From: DASPKT01 sp035626475
GTDB lineage: Bacteria > Pseudomonadota > Alphaproteobacteria > Azospirillales > Azospirillaceae
Length of the DNA stretch: 44,389 bases
Assembly (NCBI GenBank): GCA_035626475.1
Contig: DASPNP010000024.1
Coordinates: 1 to 44,389 of the forward strand
Direction: 5' to 3'
The notes below the pieces were generated by a model. The model was not told where the DNA came from, made no database searches, and saw only the letters and a list, made by a program, of their open reading frames with translations. The translations under genes were made by a program, and so were the position numbers. How positions within the stretch are numbered: position 1 is the stretch's first letter; every line of letters begins with the position of its first letter. Positions 16,752 to 23,596 of the stretch are shown piece by piece.

Positions 16752-19586
16752 ATGCTCGCCCTGCACGGCACCGTCGAGGACATCGCCCGCCTGGAAGCGG
16801 CGCTGGAGTCATGTGGCGGCGACGGGCGGGCGGCGATCCTGGCCGAGCTTTCCTGGTACCTGCGCGACCGCGACACGGTGAGGGCCGCCGCGCTGGCGGA
16901 GGAGGCGGCGCGGAGCCGCGATCCCGCCGTGCGGGCCCGGGCCGACCTGATGCGCGGCCACTGCGCCATGGTGCGGGCGGAGCTGCCGCTGGCGCGCCGG
17001 CTGCTGGACCAGTCCCTCAAGGCGTTCCAGGCGCTGGGCGACCGGCGCGGCGAGGCCGATCTGCGGCTGGTGGAGACCGATTTCGCCCAGGCGGTCGGCG
17101 ACACCGCCCGGCGGATGGACCAGATCGAGCGGGCCGAGCCGATCTATCGCGAGCTGGGCTTCGAGCCGGGGCTGGTCAATGCCGGCATCCGCCGCGCCCA
17201 TATCTACAGCCAGATCGGCCGGGTGCGGGAGGGGCGGGAGCTGGCGCTGGACTGTCTCGCCCGGGCGGAACGGTTGGGCGACGCCGCCGGCCAGTCGCTG
17301 GCGCTGTTCGTGCTGGGCTGCAGCGCCATCGAGCGGGGCGAGCACAACGACGCCATGGCCTTCCTGTCGCGCGGGCTGGAGCTGGCCCATGAGGAGAGCC
17401 TGCGCTTCGCCGAGGCGGCCTGCCAAGCGACGCTCGCCGTGGCCTGCTCGCGCATGGGCGACCAGGCCGGGTACCTGTACTGGCTGGACCTGGCGCACGC
17501 CTCCTACGCCTTCCTCGGCCGCACCCAGCAGATCGCCTATGTGCTGAACAGCCTGGGCTTCCTCTACACCCAGCTGGCCGAGCACGGGCGCGCGCGCGGA
17601 TATCTGGACGAGGCGCACGCGCTGCTGCGCGGCCAGGAGAACACCCGCACCTTCGCGCTGAACCGGCGCTATGCCGGTGATCTGGCGCTGGCGCTGGGCG
17701 ACGCCGCGGCGGCGGCCGAGACCTACCGCACCGGCTGGCTGACGGCGGCGCGGCTGCTGCAGGTCGACCTCCAGATCACCTGCCTGCGCGGCCTGGGCAT
17801 CGCCCTGTCGCGGCTGGGCCAGGCGGAGGAGGCGCGCGACGCGCTGGAGCAGGCGCTGACCCTGTCGGAGGAGACCCAGTCGCGGGTCGAGGGCGAGATC
17901 GACACGCTGCGGGCGCTGGCCGAGCTCTACCGCTCCCACCGGCTGTCTCTGCCCTGCGGGCTGGGCCACGCCTCGCCGGCGGTGGCCTATCTGGAGCGGG
18001 CGCTGGCGGTGGCGCGCGGCATGGACGGCTACCGCATCCGCCCCGAGCTGCACGAGGAGCTGGCCACGGCCTATGAGGAGGCCGGCGACGTTATGGCGGC
18101 GCTGGCGCAGCAGCGGGCGGCCTTGGCCGCGTCCCGCGCCATCTTCACCGCCGAGGCCGACAGCCGCCTGCGGGCGCTGCAGGCGAGGCTGGAGATGGAC
18201 CGGGTGCGCGCCGTCGCCGACGCCGAGCGCGCCCGCGCGGAGGAGCTGGAGGCGGGCGCCCGCACCATCGCGCTGCTGGGCGAGATCGGGCAGCGCATCA
18301 CCGCCAGCCTCGACGCCGAACAGGTGTTCGAGACGCTGCGCGCCAACATCGGCGCCCTGCTGGACACGCCGGTCTTCGGCATCGCCCTGCTGCGCCAGGA
18401 GCAGAAGCGGATCGACTTCCCCTACTTCGTCGAGAACGGGGTCAGGGTGGAGACGGACTCGCTGCCGCTGGACCACCCGACCAGCGTCGCCGCCCGCTGC
18501 CTGCGCGAGGGGCGGGAGGTGCTGCTGGTCTCTCCTGAGCAGGTGCGCGGCGCGCCCATCACCCCGGGCACCAGCATCGACGATCCCCAGACCGTGCTGT
18601 TCCACCCGCTGACCGCCAACGGCCGCATGCTGGGGGTGATGACCTGCCAGAGCTACCGCCCCGACGCCTACAGCGCGCGCGACCGCGACATCGTCCGCAC
18701 GCTCGCCTCCTACGGCGCGGTGGCGCTGGCGAACGCCGAGGCCTTCCAGGCGCTGGACCGGGCGCTGACCGAGCTGCGCGACGCCCAGGCGCTGCTGGTG
18801 GAGCGCGAGAAGATGGCGGCGCTGGGCCAGGTGGTCGCCGGCATCGCGCACGAGGTCAACACGCCCGTCGGCATCGCGCTGTCCGCCGCCACCGGCCTGG
18901 GCGACGCCATCCGCCGGGTGGAGGAGCGGCTGGCCGCCGGCGCGCTGCGCCGGTCCGACCTGGAGGAGCTGCTGGCCGACGGGCGCGAGGCGGCCGCCAT
19001 GGTGGAGCGCAACGCCCGGCGCGCCAGCCAGCTCATCAGCAGCTTCAAGGAGGTCGCGGTCGACCAGACCAGCGACCAGCGCCGCCAGTTCGACCTGGCC
19101 GCCTATCTGGACGAGGTCGTCACCAGCCTCGGCCCCCGCATCCGCCGCAGCCTCAGCCGGGTGGAGATCGCGGCGGAGCCCCCGCTGGCCGTGGACAGCT
19201 ATCCCGGCGCCATCGCGCAGATCGTCACCAACCTGGTGATCAACGCGCTGGACCACGGCTTCACCCCGGGGCAGGGCGGCACGATCCGCATCTCCGCCCG
19301 CGCGCGGCCCCAGGGCATGGTGGAGCTGGCGGTCAGCGACGACGGGCGCGGCTTCGCGGCGGACGCGCTGGCCCGGCTGTTCGAGCCCTTCTTCACCACC
19401 CGGCGCGCCGCCGGTAATACCGGCCTTGGGCTGCACGTCGCCTTCAACCTGGCGGGCGGGCGGCTGGGCGGGACCTTGCGCGCCGAAAGCCCCGGCGGCG
19501 GGGCGCGCTTCGTGCTGAGCTTCCCTGCCGTGGCGCCGGATCGCGATCCGGCGGCGGCCCCGGAGCCGGCGCTTACGGAAAGTTAA
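16752..19586 (+). CDS. Cytoplasmic TPR-GAF sensor histidine kinase
   Basis: The 944-residue protein has no signal peptide or membrane segment. Residues to about 470 are helical TPR-like repeats (for example VLNSLGFLYTQLAEHGRARGY), followed by a coiled coil and a GAF-like domain (about 490-660, EIGQRITASLDAEQVFETL to YGAVALANAEAF). The kinase core has H700 in AGIAHEVNTPVG, an N-box NLVINALDHGF, DDGRGF, a F-box FEPFFTTRR and a G-box NTGLGLHVAFNL. It should autophosphorylate in response to a protein or ligand sensed by the TPR/GAF parts. No response regulator is adjacent. The core closely resembles that of the kinase at 42565-44082. Confidence 0.9.
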   Translation: MLALHGTVEDIARLEAALESCGGDGRAAILAELSWYLRDRDTVRAAALAEEAARSRDPAVRARADLMRGHCAMVRAELPLARRLLDQSLKAFQALGDRRGEADLRLVETDFAQAVGDTARRMDQIERAEPIYRELGFEPGLVNAGIRRAHIYSQIGRVREGRELALDCLARAERLGDAAGQSLALFVLGCSAIERGEHNDAMAFLSRGLELAHEESLRFAEAACQATLAVACSRMGDQAGYLYWLDLAHASYAFLGRTQQIAYVLNSLGFLYTQLAEHGRARGYLDEAHALLRGQENTRTFALNRRYAGDLALALGDAAAAAETYRTGWLTAARLLQVDLQITCLRGLGIALSRLGQAEEARDALEQALTLSEETQSRVEGEIDTLRALAELYRSHRLSLPCGLGHASPAVAYLERALAVARGMDGYRIRPELHEELATAYEEAGDVMAALAQQRAALAASRAIFTAEADSRLRALQARLEMDRVRAVADAERARAEELEAGARTIALLGEIGQRITASLDAEQVFETLRANIGALLDTPVFGIALLRQEQKRIDFPYFVENGVRVETDSLPLDHPTSVAARCLREGREVLLVSPEQVRGAPITPGTSIDDPQTVLFHPLTANGRMLGVMTCQSYRPDAYSARDRDIVRTLASYGAVALANAEAFQALDRALTELRDAQALLVEREKMAALGQVVAGIAHEVNTPVGIALSAATGLGDAIRRVEERLAAGALRRSDLEELLADGREAAAMVERNARRASQLISSFKEVAVDQTSDQRRQFDLAAYLDEVVTSLGPRIRRSLSRVEIAAEPPLAVDSYPGAIAQIVTNLVINALDHGFTPGQGGTIRISARARPQGMVELAVSDDGRGFAADALARLFEPFFTTRRAAGNTGLGLHVAFNLAGGRLGGTLRAESPGGGARFVLSFPAVAPDRDPAAAPEPALTES

Positions 19587-19638
19587 CCCTGCCGGGCCAG
19601 GGTGGGGCATTCCCGCCCGTCACCGGACCTCGCCCCCA

Positions 19639-20040
19639 ATGCCGCTCCTCCCCGGCGCCTCGCGCATCGAAGCCGGCCCGCTGGCCTCCCTGCTGTTCAT
19701 GCCGCTGCTGGCCGGCGTCACCGTCGCCGCCTGCCTGTTCTGGGCGGACCCCCTGGCCGCGGCCGAGATGGTGGGCGGTGGTGCGGCGATGGGCTGGACG
19801 GTGCTGGCGGGCTCGACCGTGAAGCTCTGCTATCTCGGCACGGCGGCGGCCCATGTCGGCCACCTCGTCTCCGAGCGGCTGGGCGGCATCGCCGCGGTCT
19901 TCGGCATCCGCCAGGACGAGGAGGAGGCGCCCGCCCCTGCCCTGTCCGACCCCGGCTTCTGGGCACGCTTCCCGAACGAGGTCGACGCCACCCTGCTGGC
20001 CATCGCCCTGACCACCCTGGCGCACCGCCTGGCGATGTGA
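19639..20040 (+). CDS. Small membrane protein, unrecognised
   Basis: The 133-residue product starts at ATG 19639. It has two or three hydrophobic segments: LASLLFMPLLAGVTVAACLF, then a second around MGWTVLAGSTVKLCYLGTAA, and a weak one near the C terminus (ATLLAIALTTLAHRL). A charged stretch with DEEEAPAPA lies between. I recognise no family. It sits 52 bases downstream of the TPR-GAF kinase and may share its transcript. Codon use fits the surrounding genes, which argues for a real coding region. Confidence 0.65.
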   Translation: MPLLPGASRIEAGPLASLLFMPLLAGVTVAACLFWADPLAAAEMVGGGAAMGWTVLAGSTVKLCYLGTAAAHVGHLVSERLGGIAAVFGIRQDEEEAPAPALSDPGFWARFPNEVDATLLAIALTTLAHRLAM

Positions 20041-20081
20041 GGGGGCGCCGGATTACGGCTCCGGGCGTTTGATCCACAATT

Positions 20082-20240
20082 CCGTCACCCCGGCGGAGGC
20101 CGGGGCCCAGGGGTTGCAGCGGGATGCGTCCGATGCAGTGCTCCCCACCGGCGGCGCTGGACAATCGCTCGTCATTTGGTCGGCTTCATCGACCTTGCAT
20201 GGCTGCAACCCCTGGGTCCCGGCCTTCGCCGGGATGACGG
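20082..20240. repeat. Dispersed palindromic repeat, family A copy 3
   Basis: A 159-bp inverted repeat nearly colinear with copy 1 (3173-3330): left arm from CCGTCACCCCGGCGGAGGCC, right arm ending CCTTCGCCGGGATGACGG, and similar loop sequence and length. It lies between convergent genes ending at 20040 and 20293. Confidence 0.92.
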
Positions 20241-20292
20241 TTGAGAGGTGGACCAACGGGTGAGAACCAACCCAGCGGTTCCACGGCCGCCC

Positions 20293-21126
20293 TTAGACGT
20301 CCGCCGCCGGCCCGTCCAGGAAGCCGCGAAGGATGTCCGCCAGTTCCGGCGCATGCACCTCCAGCAGCCCGTGGCCCCAGCCGGGCAGGCGGCGGAAGGA
20401 GCCGTTGCGCACCAGCGGCTCGGCCCGCAGCGTCTGCTTCGTCAGATCGTCGTCGGGGCAGAGTACCAGCACCGGGTGCGCCAGCTTGGGCAGATACTCG
20501 CCATGCTGCCAGGCGAAGGCGGCGGCGTGGCCCCATTCATAGTCCGGACCCGGCAGCAGGCTGTCGGTGAATTCCCGCTGCAGCATCTCCACCGTCTGGC
20601 CGGGCCCGCGGAACAGCAGGTAGGGCTTCCAGCGCCGCGCCAGATGGCTGCCATCCTCCTCGGGCTCGACCGGGACATAGGCCTTGCGCTGCGCCGCAAG
20701 CTCCTCGTCGCTATAGACGGGGGCGCCGATCAGCACCAGGCGCCGCACCCGCTCCGGCCGCTGCAGCGCCAGGCTGAGCGCCACCTTCGACCCGGTGTGG
20801 AATCCCACCAGATCCAGCTTCGGCAGGTCGAGGGCGTCCAGCGCGTCGCCCATGGCGGCGGCGTAGCCGGGAATGCCGCAGGGCTCCGCCGGCCGGTCGC
20901 TCTGGCCATAGCCCGGCGTGTCGGCCGCCATCGCCAGCCGGTCTGTGCCCAGCTCCCGCAGCAGGATTTGGAAGCTGCGGGACGAGCTGGGCGACATGTG
21001 GAAGCAGAGGATAGGCGGCGCCGTCTCCCGCTCCGGCCGGCGGTAGCGCAGATGCAGCTGGCCGAAGCGGCAGTCGGCATAGGCGCGCCGCTCCCGCGCT
21101 CCCGTGACCGGCAGTTGCTGGGCCAT
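20293..21126 (-). CDS. Alpha/beta-fold hydrolase with a non-serine nucleophile elbow
   Basis: The 277-residue protein has the alpha/beta-hydrolase plan: LCFHMSPSSS (oxyanion-hole strand, 41-49), DTPGYGQSDRP (69-79), the nucleophile elbow at 108-112, VLVLCPDDDLT, and a late PGWGHGLLEVH with the catalytic His. The elbow reads G-F-H-T-G, so His110 takes the place of the usual Ser, Asp or Cys. The substrate is unknown. GGAGG lies six bases before ATG 21126, and a perfect 16-bp palindrome lies 18 bases upstream, suggesting repressor control. No regulator gene is adjacent. Related proteins with an H-T elbow occur in proteobacteria, as far as I recall. Confidence 0.85.
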   Translation of the reverse strand: MAQQLPVTGARERRAYADCRFGQLHLRYRRPERETAPPILCFHMSPSSSRSFQILLRELGTDRLAMAADTPGYGQSDRPAEPCGIPGYAAAMGDALDALDLPKLDLVGFHTGSKVALSLALQRPERVRRLVLIGAPVYSDEELAAQRKAYVPVEPEEDGSHLARRWKPYLLFRGPGQTVEMLQREFTDSLLPGPDYEWGHAAAFAWQHGEYLPKLAHPVLVLCPDDDLTKQTLRAEPLVRNGSFRRLPGWGHGLLEVHAPELADILRGFLDGPAADV

Positions 21127-21144
21127 GGCGCACCTCCGCTGCTG

Positions 21145-21160
21145 ATTTGTCCGGACAAAT
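21145..21160. promoter_or_regulatory. Perfect 16-bp operator-like palindrome
   Basis: ATTTGTCCGGACAAAT reads the same on both strands. It lies 18 bases upstream of the alpha/beta hydrolase start and about 35 bases before the promoter-like elements of the divergent repeat-protein gene. The TGT-N4-ACA core resembles operators of GntR-family repressors. Which regulator binds is unknown. Confidence 0.7.
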
Positions 21161-21194
21161 TACGCCGAAGCGCCGGGTGCGGCAAGCCGGGGCA

Positions 21195-21224
21195 TTGATG
21201 AAATGGGGCGGAAGTCCCTATCTA
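21195..21224 (+). promoter_or_regulatory. Candidate promoter of the 16-residue-repeat protein gene
   Basis: TTGATG (21195-21200), an 18-base spacer and TATCTA (21219-21224, followed by TAAGA) make a plausible sigma-70-type promoter. It would start transcription near 21231, which favours the GTG start at 21254 over an ATG at 21203. Confidence 0.4.
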
Positions 21225-21253
21225 TAAGAGGGCATTCCTTCGGAGTAGCTGCC

Positions 21254-21601
21254 GTGAACGTCATCGAGGTCGCCGTCTATGCGCTGGTCCTGGCGGGCGG
21301 GACCGATCCCTTCACCTGCGAGAAGCGGCCGCAGGGCGTCGCCTGCACCAACGGCCTGGGCGCCGTGCTGAACGACCATGGCAACATCGAATATTCGAAC
21401 GGCGTCCAGGTCGCGAAGCTGAAGGATGGCGGCATCGCCTTCACCAACGGCGTCACCACGCACCGGGGCAGCGCCGGCTGGATCCAGTTCTCCAGCGGCG
21501 TTTCGGTGCGCCGCATGTCGGACGGCAGTTTCCGCTTCAACAACGGGATGAGCTGCAAGGCGGTGGAGCCGACGAAGGTCGACTGCCGTAAGGCGGACTG
21601 A
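21254..21601 (+). CDS. Small exported protein built of four 16-residue repeats
   Basis: From GTG 21254 (CGGAG upstream) the product is 115 residues. A short hydrophobic N terminus (VIEVAVYALVLAGG) suggests export. Residues 33-96 are four tandem repeats of exactly 16 residues with consensus NGVxVxxxxDGxIxFS: units start at 33, 49, 65 and 81, each with Gly at position 2 and 11, a hydrophobic residue at 13 and an aromatic at 15. Cysteines at 22, 31, 101 and 111 flank the array and could form cap disulfides. This looks like a short beta-solenoid or MORN-like fold. I recognise no family. An ATG at 21203 would add 17 residues. Confidence 0.7.
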   Translation: MNVIEVAVYALVLAGGTDPFTCEKRPQGVACTNGLGAVLNDHGNIEYSNGVQVAKLKDGGIAFTNGVTTHRGSAGWIQFSSGVSVRRMSDGSFRFNNGMSCKAVEPTKVDCRKAD

Positions 21602-21721
21602 CACCTGAACGTCATAGTCGAGGCCAAGAGCTGGTGCAGTCTTGCCACAGCGTTCAGGATATCATGCGCATTATTCGGGGTAACGCAGCACTTCGTTGAC
21701 TTGGATGTGTTGTAAGGCGTG

Positions 21722-22738
21722 ATGTCGAACAGGCCGTCCGCCAGGGTGGCCGCAACCGGGTCGACGCCGCCCATGCCCTTGCGCCTCCCCCGCCTGCTGC
21801 CCGTCGCCGGCGTCGCCCTCGTGGCGATGGCGGTCTGGCGCGCGCCTGAGGTGCCGGCGGCGCCCAAGCCGCTGGACGGCGAGGTCCGCTACCTGCGCAT
21901 CGCCGCCGGCCCGGCCACCACGGCCAGCTTCGCCGGCGGTTCGGCGCTCGCTTCCGCCGTGACCCGCCCGCCGGGACTGCCGCCCTGCGGCGCCGATGGC
22001 GCCTGTGGCGTGTCGGGGCTGGTGGCGCTGGTGCAGAGCGTGCCCGGGCCCGACGCGGTGGTGGCGGCCGTCGCCGCCGGCCGGATCGATTCCGGCCTCG
22101 CCCCCGCCGACTCCGTGCTGGCGGCCCGCTGTGCAGGGGCCGCGGACATCTCGGTCATCGCCAATCTGTACGAGGAGGCGCTGCACGTCGCCGTGCGGCC
22201 GGGCCTGGACGCGGCGTCGGTCGCGGATCTCAAGGGCAGGCGCGTCGCCATCGGGGGGGCCGGCAGCGCCGAGCGCCGCTTGGCGGACCGGGTGCTGACC
22301 GCCCACGGGCTGAAGCGCCGCGACGTGCGCTTCGTCGAACTGTCGGGCGCGGAGGCCGCCGAGGCCCTGGCGGCAGGCGAGATCGATGCGCTGTTCCGCC
22401 TGTCGCCCTGGCCCGACGCCGAGCTGTCCGGCCTGGCGGAGCGGGGCCAGGCGCGGCTGCTGCCGGTGGCGGGGGAGGGGGCCGAGCGGCTCATGGCCCT
22501 GGCGCCCTTCGGCGGGCCGGTGACGCTGCCCGACGGGCTCTATCCCGGGTCGGGCGCCGTGGCGACGCTCACCCAGCCGGTGCAGTGGATCGCCACTCCG
22601 GCCCTGGAGCCGACCCTCGTGGCGAAGCTGGCCGAGGCCCTGGCCCGCCCGCAGAACCGCGCCCTGCTGCGCGGCCCCGACGACGCCCTGACGCTGGCCG
22701 ACCCCGCCGCCGCCCCGCTGGCCTGCCCGGGGCGGTGA
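21722..22738 (+). CDS. TAXI-family TRAP transporter solute receptor, orphan
   Basis: The product is 338 residues from ATG 21722, or 321 from ATG 21773, which begins a cleaner signal peptide (MPLRLPRLLPVAGVALVAMA). The mature part fits TAXI periplasmic receptors: YLRIAAGPATTASFAGGSAL at the ligand-cleft strand, VVAAVAAGRIDSGLAPADS, then DLKGRRVAIGGAGSAERRLAD and a LAAGEIDALFRL segment. Such receptors deliver dicarboxylates or other organic acids to a TRAP permease, but no permease gene is in the window. It may work with a distant permease or act as a sensor. Compared with typical members the ligand loop carries extra Pro/Cys residues (PPCGADGACG). Confidence 0.78.
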   Translation: MSNRPSARVAATGSTPPMPLRLPRLLPVAGVALVAMAVWRAPEVPAAPKPLDGEVRYLRIAAGPATTASFAGGSALASAVTRPPGLPPCGADGACGVSGLVALVQSVPGPDAVVAAVAAGRIDSGLAPADSVLAARCAGAADISVIANLYEEALHVAVRPGLDAASVADLKGRRVAIGGAGSAERRLADRVLTAHGLKRRDVRFVELSGAEAAEALAAGEIDALFRLSPWPDAELSGLAERGQARLLPVAGEGAERLMALAPFGGPVTLPDGLYPGSGAVATLTQPVQWIATPALEPTLVAKLAEALARPQNRALLRGPDDALTLADPAAAPLACPGR

Positions 22739-22765
22739 GGCTTTCTCCGACAGTACGATTCGACC

Positions 22766-22849
22766 CGTAGGTCGCATGGAGGCGGAGCCGCAATGCGACG
22801 TGCTCCGGTGGATTGTCGCATTGCGCCTGCGGCTCCATGCGACCTACGA
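22766..22849. repeat. Dispersed palindromic repeat, family B copy 2
   Basis: An 84-bp palindrome: CGTAGGTCGCATGGAGGCGG on the left, CCGCAGGCGCAATGCGACAA recoverable from the right arm complement, ending GCGACCTACG. It is followed immediately by family C copy 2. Confidence 0.92.
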
Positions 22850-22866
22850 GTGGAAGCCTTGGCGTG

Positions 22867-22987
22867 GTGCGGCCTTCGACAGGCTCAGGCCGAGGGGGAT
22901 TTTGCTGCTCCCGACGATGCTCTGGCAAAAGAAAACGGGGGGTGCCAGGCACCCCCCGTCCTCATGCTGAGCCTGTCGAAGCACGCA
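22867..22987. repeat. Dispersed palindromic repeat, family C copy 2
   Basis: The arms GCCTTCGACAGGCTCAGGCC and GAGCCTGTCGAAGCACGC flank a loop with TTTTGCTGCTCCC and GGTGCCAGGCACCCC. The loop matches copy 1 in reverse orientation. The bfr terminator lies inside this copy. Confidence 0.88.
22928..22960 (-). terminator. Intrinsic terminator of bfr
   Basis: On the minus strand ACGGGGGGTG (complement of 22951-22960) pairs with CACCCCCCGT (complement of 22936-22945), followed by TTTCTTTTG. It lies about 60 bases past the bfr stop, inside the loop of repeat C copy 2. Confidence 0.85.
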
Positions 22988-23021
22988 GCAGGATTCAGCC
23001 TTTCCAGACCGAACCCGGCCC

Positions 23022-23504
23022 TTACTCCTCGCCCTTCCCGTAGACCTGCTCCTGCAGATAGTTCTGCAGGCCCAGGCGCTGGATCAGGTCCAGCTGGGTC
23101 TCCAGCCAGTCGATGTGCTCCTCGGTGTCCTCGAGGATCTGGCGGAAGATCTCCTTGGACTGGTAGTCGCGCACCGACTCGCAGTACTGCATCGCCTCGA
23201 TGAGGTTGTCGCGGTTCAGCCGCTCCGCGCCGAGGTCGCAGGTCATCATCTCCGGCACGTCCTCGCCGATCTTCAGCTTGTGCAGATCCTGCAGGTTGGG
23301 CAGGCCCTCCAGGAAGAGGATGCGCTCGATGACCTTGTCGGCGTGCTTCATCTCGCCGATCGATTCCTCGTAGACCTTGTGCGCCAGGCGCATCAGGCCC
23401 CAGTTCTTCAGGATGCGGGCGTGCAGGAAGTACTGGTTGATCGAGGTCAGCTCGTTGGTGAGGATGACGTTGAGGTGACGGATCACCTGCGGATCGCCCT
23501 TCAT
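23022..23504 (-). CDS. bfr: Bacterioferritin
   Basis: The 160-residue protein is colinear with E. coli Bfr from MKGDPQVIRHLN onward. It forms 24-subunit cages storing iron, with haem bound between subunits by M52 (ESIGEMKHAD). Ferroxidase ligands E18, E51, H54, E94 and H130 are present. The position of E127 is Thr, in the segment EDTEEHIDWLE; I recall the same variant in other proteobacterial Bfr proteins. No bfd gene is adjacent. GATAAG near 23524-23529 on the minus strand could be a -10 element. An intrinsic terminator follows. Confidence 0.96.
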   Translation of the reverse strand: MKGDPQVIRHLNVILTNELTSINQYFLHARILKNWGLMRLAHKVYEESIGEMKHADKVIERILFLEGLPNLQDLHKLKIGEDVPEMMTCDLGAERLNRDNLIEAMQYCESVRDYQSKEIFRQILEDTEEHIDWLETQLDLIQRLGLQNYLQEQVYGKGEE

Positions 23505-23596
23505 GTCCCTAGGTCCCTTGTTCTTATCAGCCGGTCGCTGCCGGCGAATTTAACCAACCCGCCCGTCCCGCGCACGGGCAAATCCGGTTCGGCCTC

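Noticed and set aside
16809..19610. Very long antisense reading frame (over 900 codons) opposite the TPR-GAF kinase
   Set aside because: Low-complexity Arg/Gly/Ala/Gln composition and complete overlap with a well-supported gene; it is a by-product of high GC.
21604..21658. CCTGAACG/CGTTCAGG inverted repeat as a regulatory RNA before the TAXI gene
   Set aside because: Only 8 bp with a 39-base loop; too weak to claim.
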